Shown here: piece after piece, positions 18,308 through 27,204 of the stretch | How positions within the stretch are numbered: position 1 is the stretch's first letter | Layout: each line of letters starts with the position of its first letter | Assembly (NCBI GenBank): GCA_033762255.1 | Contig: JANRLT010000006.1 | Coordinates: 1-64,000, forward strand | Direction: 5' to 3' | Source of the DNA: Pirellulales bacterium | GTDB lineage: Bacteria > Planctomycetota > Planctomycetia > Pirellulales > JALHPA01 | DNA: 64,000 nt | Notes under the pieces: generated by a model | What the model was told of the DNA's origin: nothing | The model's input: the letters and a program-made list of their open reading frames with translations, nothing else | The model's database searches: none | Program-made: the position numbers and the translations under genes

Positions 18308-18426
18308 TTTGCAAATTACCCCGATTTACCAGCGGGATGCCTTGCCCACGGCCTAACAACCGCTTAATCTGCATAAAGTCCCTATAATACTGGCACACCC
18401 TAAATATTCTTTGTATCTACACGATT

Positions 18427-19323
18427 ATGCTGCCCCAACTGCCACCGCGTAAATTGGACGCCCATAAGGGGGATTTTGGCCGAGCGTTGCTGATAGGGGG
18501 CTCGCGCGGTATGTCAGGCGCGATTACCCTGGCGGGTGTAGCGGCGTTGCGTGGGGGGACGGGGCTGGTCACTTTGGCTGTTCCCAGCGGCATTCAAGCC
18601 GTCACAGCGGCCTACGAACCATCGTACATGACCTGGGGATTGCCCGAGGATCCCGCGGGAAAAATCGCCTGGGAGGCCGACAACCCCGCCCGGGCAGAAC
18701 TCTTTGCCCGTTGCGAAAGTTCCACCGCCGTGGGGGTGGGACCAGGTTTGGGCCAGTCGCCGCAGATTGAGGATTTGGTCGCGGAACTGTACCAGCGAGT
18801 GCGACAACCGTTGGTGGTGGATGCGGATGGACTGAATGCCCTGGCCGCGCGGCCGGCGGCCTTGCGCCAGCCGGGGGGCCCACGCATTTTGACGCCCCAT
18901 CCAGGGGAATTTGGCCGCCTGGCCAGTGCCGCGGGAATACCCGGACATGACCAAATTTCCCAAGCGGTCCGCTTTGCCGAAGCTTGCCGCGCGGTGGTCG
19001 TGCTCAAGGGGCACCGATCGCTCATTACCAATGGCGAACAAAGCGAAATCAACGCCACCGGCAATCCCGGCATGGCCACGGGGGGCATGGGAGACATTTT
19101 GACGGGCGTGATTACCGCGCTGCTTTGTCAGGGCCTCGGACCGTTTGCCGCGGCGCAACTGGGCTGCCACGCGCACGGCCTGGCGGGGGACCTGGCGGTG
19201 GTTGAGTTGGGCCAGGTCTCGTTGATTGCGTCGGATATGCCGAGGTATTTGCCAGCGGCGTTTCGCGCGTTGGAGCGTTCGGCGTCGATCGCCTCGGTCA
19301 CACCGATCGCGGCCGATGTGTGA
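18427..19323 (+). CDS. nnrD: ADP/ATP-dependent NAD(P)H-hydrate dehydratase
   Basis: A 298-residue ribokinase-fold enzyme that repairs hydrated NADH and NADPH using a nucleoside phosphate. Signature segments are DFGRALLIGGSRGMSGA near the N-terminus, VGPGLGQ, TPHPGEFGRL and NATGNPGMATGGMGDILTG with the catalytic region near the C-terminus. The epimerase partner (nnrE), often fused in bacteria, is absent here, so this is a stand-alone dehydratase. A TATAAT hexamer lies at 18383-18388 without a clear -35. The stop overlaps a possible GTG start of the next gene, suggesting an operon. Confidence 0.92.
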   Translation: MLPQLPPRKLDAHKGDFGRALLIGGSRGMSGAITLAGVAALRGGTGLVTLAVPSGIQAVTAAYEPSYMTWGLPEDPAGKIAWEADNPARAELFARCESSTAVGVGPGLGQSPQIEDLVAELYQRVRQPLVVDADGLNALAARPAALRQPGGPRILTPHPGEFGRLASAAGIPGHDQISQAVRFAEACRAVVVLKGHRSLITNGEQSEINATGNPGMATGGMGDILTGVITALLCQGLGPFAAAQLGCHAHGLAGDLAVVELGQVSLIASDMPRYLPAAFRALERSASIASVTPIAADV

Positions 19324-19346
19324 CGGTTTTTCTTGGAATTTCCACG

Positions 19347-20126
19347 ATGTCATTCGTCAAATTAATGCTCCACGACCGCGCGGGGACGATTGTGCTAAAT
19401 CGTCCCGAAAAGCGCAACGCGCTGCATCGCAGCCTGATTGAGGAGCTGTTGCAGGCACTGCGGGATCTGCATGCCGAAAAGCGCGCCCGCGCGGTGATCA
19501 TCACCGGGGCGGGGTCCGCCTTTTGCGCGGGTATGGACCTGGGCGAAATGCGGGACACCGCGCACAGCGAATCCGCGCTTGCCCAATGGCAGGCGGATGC
19601 CGAAATCTATCAAGAACTGCTGCAAACAATGCTGCGCTTTCCCAAGCCGATCATTGCCGCGGTCAATGGTCCCGCCGTGGCGGGAGGGTTGGGTTTGGTT
19701 TTGGCCAGTGATCTGGTGTTGGCCGCGCCAGAGGCCAGCTTTGGCTTGCCGGAGCCAAAGCGGGGCCTGGTCGCAGGTATCGTTAGCCCGCTGTTGGTCT
19801 TTCGGATCGGCGCTGGATATGCCGCCCCTTTGTTACTCACGGGGCAGATGATCGATTCTCCCGCCGCGCATGCGCGCGGTCTGGTCCACGAAGTGGTTGC
19901 CAATGATCTCCTCTGGGCACGGGGCCAGGAATTGGCGGGGGAAATCGCCGTGTGTGCGCCGCAGGCTCTACTACTGACCAAACGGATGCTCAACGAAACA
20001 ATTGGCGAGCAATTATCCACCATGTTGACCGCTGGAGCCGCCGTCAGCGCGGCGGCCCGCACCACGCCCGCGGCGGCCGAGGGCTTGGCCGCATTTCTAG
20101 AAAAACGCCCCCCGGTTTGGCCATAG
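19347..20126 (+). CDS. Enoyl-CoA hydratase/isomerase family protein
   Basis: 259 residues of the crotonase family, acting on acyl-CoA thioesters. It shows GTIVLNRPEKRNALHRSL, the oxyanion-hole segment GAGSAFCAGMDLGEM, AVNGPAVAGGLGL and FGLPEPKRGL (a catalytic-type Glu in PE). The second glutamate of classical hydratases is not obvious at the expected place, so the reaction could be hydration, isomerisation or another crotonase reaction. ATG 19347 (MSFVKLML) begins where relatives begin; GTG 19320, overlapping the nnrD stop, is an alternative. The gene converges with the flagellar operon, leaving 12 bases between stops. Confidence 0.88.
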   Translation: MSFVKLMLHDRAGTIVLNRPEKRNALHRSLIEELLQALRDLHAEKRARAVIITGAGSAFCAGMDLGEMRDTAHSESALAQWQADAEIYQELLQTMLRFPKPIIAAVNGPAVAGGLGLVLASDLVLAAPEASFGLPEPKRGLVAGIVSPLLVFRIGAGYAAPLLLTGQMIDSPAAHARGLVHEVVANDLLWARGQELAGEIAVCAPQALLLTKRMLNETIGEQLSTMLTAGAAVSAAARTTPAAAEGLAAFLEKRPPVWP

Positions 20127-20138
20127 CAACGACTGTTC

Positions 20139-22445
20139 TTATAAAAAATCCAACAGCGTCAGTTTTGCCGTCTGGGAGGTCATTTGGAGCGAAGCTTGAA
20201 AGGCGGCTTGCCGGGCCGCCAAATTCGAAATGGCCTCCGTCAGATCGACGTCAATCTCTTGGGAAAGCGCGCTTTTTAACTCAACTTCTTCATCTTCCAA
20301 CCGTGTCTCCAGCGTGTCCAGACCCTGCTGTCGGGCTCCTAACTCCGCTCGCGAAAAATTGATTTGTTCATTGCTGGCGTCCAACAGTCCAAACGATCGT
20401 ATGATTTGCGCCGGATCGTTAGCCCGCAGCGCATCCCGCAGGCGAATCAGCGAGGTAAACACGCTGGCCACCTCCGCCTGATGGGTGTCCCGTCCCGTAA
20501 GCGTCAGCGTGGGGCCTCCTCCCGAAATCCGCACATCCGTCTGTCCGACGGGAATCAACCCCAAATCCACCGCCGCCTGGCTGCTGTTAACCCTGGCAAT
20601 GGTAAAAGCGTTTGCGCCGGGACTGTTGTCGGTGAGGGTGATCCCCTGGCCATTCTGGTCCAATTGGGCCTGCACCCGCGCGCCGGGAAGCAAGTTTCCC
20701 GGATGGTTGTTGATGGCGTCCAGCACCTCTTGCACGGTCTCCAGGCCATCCACATCGATTTTTAGGATAGTCCCGTCACGGCGCGTGATCTCAAAATCCG
20801 TATTGTGGGGGTTGGCTTGCACGCCCAAGCCATGGTTCAGACTGGATAATTTAGTTTGGGGGACCAGTGTTTTTAGCCCTAGCTGGGCGGCGGTGTTACC
20901 CCCTTGTTCGCCAATGCGAAAGTCCGTGCCACTGAGGCGGGAACGGACGTTGATCCCTGTGCGAGTATCGTTAATTTCGGCTAGGATTTGTGCTGCGGAG
21001 CCATTGAGGATATTTAGCAAATCCTCAACGGTGTTGGCGGCATCCAGGTTGATGGCCGTGGTAACGCCTCCATTGGTAATGTTCAGGCCGGAATTTTGGT
21101 CAAATTCCGTTCCTGTGCCGTTGGCGGTCATTCCGGTGGTGGTCAGGCTGATAATTCCGCCGCCAGTGTTGGGCTCGAATTCCTGGTCGACCGCGACCGA
21201 AAACAACGCGTTGAAGCTGGGATTTGCCGCCAGGGCGGCGGCGACATGGTTGGCCGTGGTAAAACCGCCGTCGATATCCACCGTAAATGTTTGCGTGCCG
21301 GCGTTATAGGCGACAGTCTCGGCACCGGCGTTGACCGTGCCGGAATCCACAAAGTTAAACGTGTAGCCATTGGCGGCGGGGCCGCGGGTAAGCGCGGTAA
21401 TCCGCAGGTCGTTATTGGGTCCTGGCGAAACCAGCGTGACCCCCGCGCGCGAGCCTAACAGATCGGCGAGGGGGGTGGTGGGCAAGATAGCGGGCTGCAG
21501 GTCGCGGCTAGCCAAAGGTCCGGTCCCGAGCGCCTGATTATTTAGCAATTCCAGGTCGGCGGCGGTGGTCCCCTGGCCGACTTCGCCGATGAATAAGTTT
21601 CCGCCTCCCGCCGCGTCCAGCTCGATGGTCAAGCGATTATTGGTAAGATTCACCGTGACCACGCGTCCGGCGGGTGGGTTGGCCTCCAGCAGCTTCTTGA
21701 CATCGCGCAGGTCGTGCGCGGCGCTGAGATCGACATTGGCGGATTGCGCGCCGTCGCTAATTCGCAGGCTTCCCAGGGCGATCCCCCCCCCCAGGTCCAG
21801 CGAACTAAGGGGTGTGTCCCACGTAAGCGCCGGATTCAGATCGACGGTACCTTCGATTGCCGCGCTGAATCCCCCAAAGACCTGACTGCCGGGAATATTC
21901 GTGTCAAACAGAATGTCCGTGTCGGAATAGCTTTGTAAGAATTCTTCATCGCCGTTATACCGCACAAAGTCGCCGTCATAAGTAAACGGTTCGATGCCGG
22001 TTTTAGCTCCGGCAAATAGAAACCGGTCGCGAAATTTTTGATTGGCGGTGCTGACTAGTTGCTCGAGCGCGCGGTCGATTTCTTGCGCGGTGGCCTCGCG
22101 CTGCGCGCTGGTCGCCGCGGTGGAACTGACGGCCTGAGCCGAGCCGCGGGTTTCATTGAGCAGGTTGGAGACACCGGCCAGGGCGGAGTCGGTCGCGCTC
22201 AGATACGACTGATTCGTGGTCAGGTTGATTTTTACCTGATCCTTTTGTTCCAGCAATTTTTGCAGGGATATCGCCCGCAGGGCCGCCGGGGCATCCTCGC
22301 TAGGGAGCAATATCCGTTGTCCCGTCGAAATCTGCTGCTGGATTTTCAGCAGATTTTGCTGGTCGTACTGCAATTGGGTCAGCAGCCGTTGCGAAGCGAA
22401 CGAGTCGCTCACACGGGTCGTCGGGATGGGAGTGATGCGGGGCAT
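20139..22445 (-). CDS. flgL: FlgL, flagellar hook-filament junction protein, unusually long
   Basis: A 768-residue hook-associated protein 3. The ends are flagellin-like and would form the D0/D1 coiled coil: RVSDSFASQRLLTQLQYDQQNLLKIQQQ at the start and LSNLAARQAAFQASLQMTSQ to LLDFL at the end. FlgL is usually about 300-400 residues; the extra ~400 form a central surface-exposed insert with repeats of the flagellin-hook-IN type (for example FEITRRDGTILKIDVDG and LRISDGAQSANVDLS). The last gene of the minus-strand flagellar operon, 29 bases after flgK. Secreted through the flagellar export apparatus and placed between hook and filament. Confidence 0.93.
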   Translation of the reverse strand: MPRITPIPTTRVSDSFASQRLLTQLQYDQQNLLKIQQQISTGQRILLPSEDAPAALRAISLQKLLEQKDQVKINLTTNQSYLSATDSALAGVSNLLNETRGSAQAVSSTAATSAQREATAQEIDRALEQLVSTANQKFRDRFLFAGAKTGIEPFTYDGDFVRYNGDEEFLQSYSDTDILFDTNIPGSQVFGGFSAAIEGTVDLNPALTWDTPLSSLDLGGGIALGSLRISDGAQSANVDLSAAHDLRDVKKLLEANPPAGRVVTVNLTNNRLTIELDAAGGGNLFIGEVGQGTTAADLELLNNQALGTGPLASRDLQPAILPTTPLADLLGSRAGVTLVSPGPNNDLRITALTRGPAANGYTFNFVDSGTVNAGAETVAYNAGTQTFTVDIDGGFTTANHVAAALAANPSFNALFSVAVDQEFEPNTGGGIISLTTTGMTANGTGTEFDQNSGLNITNGGVTTAINLDAANTVEDLLNILNGSAAQILAEINDTRTGINVRSRLSGTDFRIGEQGGNTAAQLGLKTLVPQTKLSSLNHGLGVQANPHNTDFEITRRDGTILKIDVDGLETVQEVLDAINNHPGNLLPGARVQAQLDQNGQGITLTDNSPGANAFTIARVNSSQAAVDLGLIPVGQTDVRISGGGPTLTLTGRDTHQAEVASVFTSLIRLRDALRANDPAQIIRSFGLLDASNEQINFSRAELGARQQGLDTLETRLEDEEVELKSALSQEIDVDLTEAISNLAARQAAFQASLQMTSQTAKLTLLDFL

Positions 22446-22474
22446 ATTATCAAAAGAACCCTGTTAAAGCGCGA

Positions 22475-24172
22475 TTACAACGTCACCAGCAATTGCAGCA
22501 ATTCATCCAGGGTTTGGATAAACTTGGCGGAGGCCTGGTAGACTCGCTGGTAGCGCAGCATATTGATCGCTTCCTCATCCAAGTTAACGCCGCTAATCGC
22601 CAAAGATTGGCCTTGCAGGTTTTCCTTAAATACCAATGCCCCCTCCGCCGCGCTTTGGGCAATCGTGGAATTCTGGGTCAAGTCGGCGGTCATGCGATCA
22701 TACAGGTCCGACAGCGTTGTTCCGGCCTGGCTTTCGAGCGGTCGATCCAAAAAGCCGGCCAGCGCCACGGCGTTTTTGGTGTCTTCCCCTAATCCTCCCA
22801 GGCTAGCCGCGAATTTGCTGGGATCGGCGGAAATGATGCTGTTGATGCCCAGGCTGCTGGCGTCATTTCCCACAAAAAACGTGTTGATTCCCAGCGCGGC
22901 CAGCGCGCCGCTGGTGTCCTGGCCAAAGGTAAACTCTTGATCGGTCGAGTCGCTGGCGATTACCAGCTTGCGCTCCGGGGTGAGCGTGGCCGACACGCCG
23001 TTGATGGCGTCGATTTGCGCTGCCAGGTCCGCCAGGGAGGTATCGCTCTCCAGCCCGTTCAGATCCACGCGAATTTCCGTTGTCTGGGTCAGGCCCGTTC
23101 GCTTGTTATGTACCTGCAGCGCAAAGGAGCCATTCACCGGCGTAAAGTCCAGCCCCGTCGCGTCCAGAGCCGCGGTCACGCTATCGACCGACTCATGGCT
23201 GGTCAGCGTGGAATAGCCGGTCAGACCCTGGCCGGAGCTGAACACTTTATTAAATTCAAACGCCAAGGCGCCGGAAAAATTATCCAATGTCTCCAAAAAA
23301 TTGGCCAATACCTCGTCCCGCGAATGGATCAGTCCGTACAGTTCCCCGCTGCTAATGTTCAAGGGAGAGTCCGTCTCGGCGATGCGCACATCAAACACTC
23401 CCAGGCCATCCTCGGAAGAGGCCTTGGTGGTCAAGGAGCGCGCCAAACCGTCAATGACTAGAAATTCGCCACCGGCAAAGACCGAGACCGCGCCGCTTTC
23501 TTGCTCCTCCACTTGGACGTCGATTAGTTTGGACAATTCGGTCAATGCCTGATTTCGCTGGTCGCGCAGGCCGACCGCGTCGCTGGCCGAAACGTCCCCC
23601 CCTTCCGAATTGCTGATTTGAATATTCAGCGTGCGTATCGACGCCAACAGCCGATTGACGTCATCCACGTTTTGGGCCACGCGATCATTCAAATCGGAAC
23701 GCAAATCCCCCACCCGCCGCGCCAGGCGATTGATGTCCCCGGTCAATGTTTTACCCTTCAGCGCGACCAGGTTGCGCGCGGCGTCGCTTTCAGGTTGATT
23801 CAGGACTTCGGAGATGGTGTTAAAAAAATTGTTTAGCGATGTGCTCAGGTCCGTGCTTCCCAGCTCCCCATAGAACGCCTCCAACTGCAGATAGGTCTCT
23901 TTTTCGACATTCGTGCCGGCCTGCTCGCTATTGGCGGCGCGGAGCCGCTCGTCTAGAAATTTATCACTCTTTTGAATGATGGCCTGCACCCGTGATCCCA
24001 GGCCCAGCAGCAGGTTGCCCAGCCGTTGGGTGGGTCCGGGCGTAAAGACCACTTCCTCGCGGATGTAGCCCGGCGTGTTGGCATTGGCAATATTTTGCCC
24101 CGTCACCTGTAGGCCGATTTGCTGGGCCCGCAGGGTACTTCCCGCCAACTGGATGGAACTAAATAGCGACAT
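22475..24172 (-). CDS. flgK: FlgK, flagellar hook-associated protein 1
   Basis: 565 residues. The N-terminus LRAQQIGLQVTGQNIANANTPGYIREE is the rod/hook/HAP signature, and the C-terminus INMLRYQRVYQASAKFIQTLDELLQ is the matching terminal helix. FlgK forms the first junction zone on the hook, followed by FlgL, and both use the FlgN chaperone, whose gene is directly upstream. Length is close to that of enterobacterial FlgK. Part of the operon running from 30031 to 20139. Confidence 0.95.
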   Translation of the reverse strand: MSLFSSIQLAGSTLRAQQIGLQVTGQNIANANTPGYIREEVVFTPGPTQRLGNLLLGLGSRVQAIIQKSDKFLDERLRAANSEQAGTNVEKETYLQLEAFYGELGSTDLSTSLNNFFNTISEVLNQPESDAARNLVALKGKTLTGDINRLARRVGDLRSDLNDRVAQNVDDVNRLLASIRTLNIQISNSEGGDVSASDAVGLRDQRNQALTELSKLIDVQVEEQESGAVSVFAGGEFLVIDGLARSLTTKASSEDGLGVFDVRIAETDSPLNISSGELYGLIHSRDEVLANFLETLDNFSGALAFEFNKVFSSGQGLTGYSTLTSHESVDSVTAALDATGLDFTPVNGSFALQVHNKRTGLTQTTEIRVDLNGLESDTSLADLAAQIDAINGVSATLTPERKLVIASDSTDQEFTFGQDTSGALAALGINTFFVGNDASSLGINSIISADPSKFAASLGGLGEDTKNAVALAGFLDRPLESQAGTTLSDLYDRMTADLTQNSTIAQSAAEGALVFKENLQGQSLAISGVNLDEEAINMLRYQRVYQASAKFIQTLDELLQLLVTL

Positions 24173-24186
24173 ATCCGCGCCGGGGA

Positions 24187-24675
24187 TTAACCCAGCTCAT
24201 TCAACAACACGCCCCCCGCCACCGAGTGGCTCCCCTGTTGATCATAAGTCGGCCGTGGCTGGCCGCCGGTTGCGATAATTTCTAACATCTGGGAAAGATG
24301 AATCAGGGTTTTTTGTGCTAGCACCCAATTGGTGATCGCCTGATGTTGCAATAAGCGTGCTTGCAATTGAGCCGCCCGCAAGCCCGGCTCCAACGCTTGT
24401 CGCCGCCGGGGGGGAAGTTGGCGGCTCGCCGCGCGCAGCGTTTTTGCCGAATTGCCAGCCGCTTGTGCCTGATCCAACAGGGCCTGGCGGCGATCCTGGC
24501 ATGTTTGCAGTCGCTTGACCAATTCCGTCTCGCGCGGCTGCAACTCATCCAGGGGAGGCAATTCCCGCTGGCCCAGGCGGGTCCGTTTGAGCTGCAGGAC
24601 TTCGAGCAATTCCCCTTGCGTGGCCGAAAGCTCCGCTAGCAAATCGGCGAATTCGGCATCCCAAGTTTCGTCCAT
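24187..24675 (-). CDS. flgN: FlgN-type flagellar export chaperone
   Basis: A 162-residue, almost wholly helical cytoplasmic protein (DLLAELSATQGELLEVLQLKR, LQTCQDRRQALLDQAQAAG). The sequence alone is not diagnostic, but the helical pattern, size and position directly before flgK and flgL are those of FlgN, the chaperone of both hook-associated proteins. It ends 14 bases before the flgK start. A 167-base gap precedes it. Confidence 0.75.
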   Translation of the reverse strand: MDETWDAEFADLLAELSATQGELLEVLQLKRTRLGQRELPPLDELQPRETELVKRLQTCQDRRQALLDQAQAAGNSAKTLRAASRQLPPRRRQALEPGLRAAQLQARLLQHQAITNWVLAQKTLIHLSQMLEIIATGGQPRPTYDQQGSHSVAGGVLLNELG

Positions 24676-24842
24676 GTGGGGCAGGTGCTGTAAAAGTAGG
24701 AAAATTGGAAAAGGTGGGGTATTGCGGTCTTAGGGCAAAAATCGTGGGCTAGCGACAAGTGGCTAATCGGCCCAACCTGAATCGATAGTTGCGGCACAAC
24801 AGTAAGGCTTCAATGGTGGGAAGCGTGGATCGCGAAACCCAG

Positions 24843-25211
24843 TTAATTTCGTTGCAAGGTAAACAGATCGAACAAGCCTTGGCTTAGGCCGCCGCCGGAA
24901 CTTTCCGCTAATTTATCCGCCAAAAGCGAATTCAACTCTGACCGAAACATCTCCTCTGCTTGGCCTCCGTGCAGATACGCTGGCTTGCCGACGGACTTTT
25001 GCAGTTCGCCCAGCATCTGCCGAAAAAACGTGCCGCCGACAAACTTGTCAAATTGTTCCCGTAGCTCGCGGTCCGCGCCGTTGGCGTCGGTTTGTTGAAC
25101 CCCGGCATCGTCCCGCAAGGCCGCGGCGGCGGTTGTGGCCGTGTGGACGTGTCGTTGGGCCAGTTGGTCGGTCGAATATCCGCTGGGAATAGCGGAGAGG
25201 CTGGATTGCAT
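24843..25211 (-). CDS. flgJ: FlgJ-like rod-binding protein, without muramidase domain
   Basis: 122 residues matching the rod-binding domain of FlgJ: LREQFDKFVGGTFFRQMLGELQ, then AEEMFRSELNSLLADKLAE and GLSQGLFDLF. In enterobacteria FlgJ carries a C-terminal glucosaminidase that opens peptidoglycan for the rod; here only the N-terminal scaffold is present, so a separate wall hydrolase must serve the rod. It lies between flgI and flgN in the operon, as in many single-domain flgJ systems. Confidence 0.88.
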   Translation of the reverse strand: MQSSLSAIPSGYSTDQLAQRHVHTATTAAAALRDDAGVQQTDANGADRELREQFDKFVGGTFFRQMLGELQKSVGKPAYLHGGQAEEMFRSELNSLLADKLAESSGGGLSQGLFDLFTLQRN

Positions 25212-25290
25212 GGCACAATACCGATTAGTACGAATTTTTATGAGGGAAACAAATGAACGTCGGGGGGCTGCGCGCGATTGCTAATGGTCG

Positions 25291-26406
25291 TTACTCGATA
25301 ATGAGCGTGCCGTGCAATTTTCCATCCCGTTCAATGATCTTAATAATTGCGATCTGGTCATCGGCGGTAACCTTGAGGGCGTTTAGGGCCTCAACCAGGC
25401 TTTTTAATTTGGCGGTGGGCTTGGCGGCGGTCTCGACCCCCACAATCCGGTTGGCCACGGAGGGGACGCCCGGAGTTTCAATCACCATGTTTTTGTGCGT
25501 GACCGCCACCGCGCCGATCTCGACATCGCCGCTGATGGCAATCGTTCCCACCCGCTCATTGATAATGACCCGGCCCCCCGTTTCGGGTTCCAAGAGCGGA
25601 CGGCTCATCACTTGCGCCACAAAGTCGACCACGTCATCCTTGTATTGCGGGGGGATTTGCACCTCGATGTTGACCTGATCGAGCGCGCGGGCCAGTTGGC
25701 CGCTTTTGGTGTTGAAATTGAGCTGGCTGTTGATTTGCTCGGCCAATTCCTGGGCCACTTGAAAATCGGCATGGCTTTTATTCAACACCAGCGTAATCTT
25801 GTCATCCTTGACAAAATCATGGAAAAAATCCTCTTCTAGGCGGCACCCCTGGCGGATTCGGGCAACGGTTTTAGCGCGGGGATTGTCCAGTTGCAGCGTT
25901 CCCTGCGCAATGCCAAAGACCCGATCCTGCCCCGCTTGGGGGCTTAGCAGCGCCGTGGAAAGCAGGTAGCCATGTTCCAGGCTCTTGGCCGCTCCCACGC
26001 TCGAGACGGTCGCCTCCAGCAGATCCCCCTGACGCGCTCCGGTCGCGGGAATGGTGGCGGTCACCATGACCAGCGCGACATTTTTTGCGTCTTTCAGTTC
26101 CAGCAGTCCCCGCTCGGTGCTGATGGGATTGCCCAGCTTTTGGAGCATGGCGGCCAACCCGCGTATCGCCGGGGCATAACCCGGCCCGTCGCCGGTTCCA
26201 TTCAGACCCACGACCAGGCCCATCCCCTGGATCGTGACTTCTTCTTGCCCCTTCAGCCGGACAATATGCTTGATCAATGTCGCGGCGGGGAGGGGGAGGC
26301 ATGTCAGCGATTGGGCCAGGACCATGACAGCCAGGCAGGGACCTATCCAGCGGCGGCCCAGCGATCCGCAGGGATGGCGATCAGGAGTGGCAGGGGCGTC
26401 ATGCAT
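25291..26406 (-). CDS. flgI: FlgI, flagellar P-ring protein
   Basis: 371 residues from ATG 26406. The signal stretch IGPCLAVMVLAQSLTCLPLPAA is followed by LIKHIVRLKGQEEVTIQGMGLVVGLNGTGDG, the invariant start of mature FlgI, and it ends with LVEALNALKVTADDQIAIIKIIERDGKLHG, the family C-terminus. The frame runs 29 codons further upstream but would then overlap the end of flgH, so 26406 is preferred. It builds the peptidoglycan ring around the rod; its presence with FlgH shows a Gram-negative style envelope with L and P rings. Confidence 0.95.
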   Translation of the reverse strand: MHDAPATPDRHPCGSLGRRWIGPCLAVMVLAQSLTCLPLPAATLIKHIVRLKGQEEVTIQGMGLVVGLNGTGDGPGYAPAIRGLAAMLQKLGNPISTERGLLELKDAKNVALVMVTATIPATGARQGDLLEATVSSVGAAKSLEHGYLLSTALLSPQAGQDRVFGIAQGTLQLDNPRAKTVARIRQGCRLEEDFFHDFVKDDKITLVLNKSHADFQVAQELAEQINSQLNFNTKSGQLARALDQVNIEVQIPPQYKDDVVDFVAQVMSRPLLEPETGGRVIINERVGTIAISGDVEIGAVAVTHKNMVIETPGVPSVANRIVGVETAAKPTAKLKSLVEALNALKVTADDQIAIIKIIERDGKLHGTLIIE

Positions 26407-26468
26407 GGGGGATTCCGTAAAGGTATGGCGGCTGGTAGCAAGGTAATGACGATATGCAAAGCAGCAGT

Positions 26469-27125
26469 TTAGAACGGCGTCACTTGATCCCAAAACTTGG
26501 ACAACCAGCCACGGCGATAAGAGTCCCGGACCTGGCCAACCGTCCGGCGTTGGATGGATAGTTCGGCGATTTTATCGCTGGTGACTAGGTTTTTGGCCCC
26601 CACATCCTCGGGCCGCACGATTCCGGTCAAGGAGTTGTCATAGATTTCATCATCGATCCGCACGGTCTTGTGGGCCTCCAGCACCAATAGGCCGTTTGGC
26701 CGCACATCGACCACTCGTGCGGTGATGTTGAACGCCAGCTCTTCGCTGGTTCTGAGTTCTCCTTGCGATTGGTTTTGCACGTTGTAGCTTCCTCGAGCGC
26801 GGGGCAGATCGGTATTGGGCGAGGAGATCAGGTTTAGGCCGTCCAATTCGATCCAATTCCTCAGCCGCGCGTCAATGTTGGCATTGTTTTGGCGGTTGAT
26901 TCGTCCTCTGGTGGAAAATTCACCTGCCTCAATCACGCGAATTGTCACCAGGTCATTGATTTTGAGCTGGCGGGGCTGCAATAGTTCGCTGTAGATCAGC
27001 GATGCGCTTGCCTGCGGGATGACGCCATTGGTGCTACGCACATACAAGCTGCTGCTTTGGGCCAGAGCCTCGGCCGCCCCTCCGCATAGTCCTAGGGTCA
27101 AGATGAGAAGCGTTTGATAACGCAT
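26469..27125 (-). CDS. flgH: FlgH, flagellar L-ring protein
   Basis: 218 residues from ATG 27125 (MRYQTLLILTLGLCGG). It carries the FlgH features SLYVRSTNG, KINDLVTIRVIEAGEFSTRGRINRQ, ELAFNITARVVDVRPNGLLVLEA and VRPEDVGAKNLVTSDKIAEL. FlgH forms the outer-membrane ring and is usually a lipoprotein; here the only Cys in the signal (LGLCGG) is a poor lipobox and a signal-peptidase I site after ALA is equally likely. A 68-codon upstream extension of the frame (to 27329) overlaps the flgA end and is rejected. Confidence 0.93.
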   Translation of the reverse strand: MRYQTLLILTLGLCGGAAEALAQSSSLYVRSTNGVIPQASASLIYSELLQPRQLKINDLVTIRVIEAGEFSTRGRINRQNNANIDARLRNWIELDGLNLISSPNTDLPRARGSYNVQNQSQGELRTSEELAFNITARVVDVRPNGLLVLEAHKTVRIDDEIYDNSLTGIVRPEDVGAKNLVTSDKIAELSIQRRTVGQVRDSYRRGWLSKFWDQVTPF

Positions 27126-27204
27126 GAAATTGTGCTCCGTTAAAATGAAAACCACATTTGTAAGCCAGCCGCGGCCATCGTCCATGTCGCGGACCCGTTG
27201 AACG

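Noticed and set aside
18383-18388. Perfect TATAAT before nnrD
   Set aside because: No acceptable -35 at 16-18 bases and no extended -10; kept only as a remark under nnrD.
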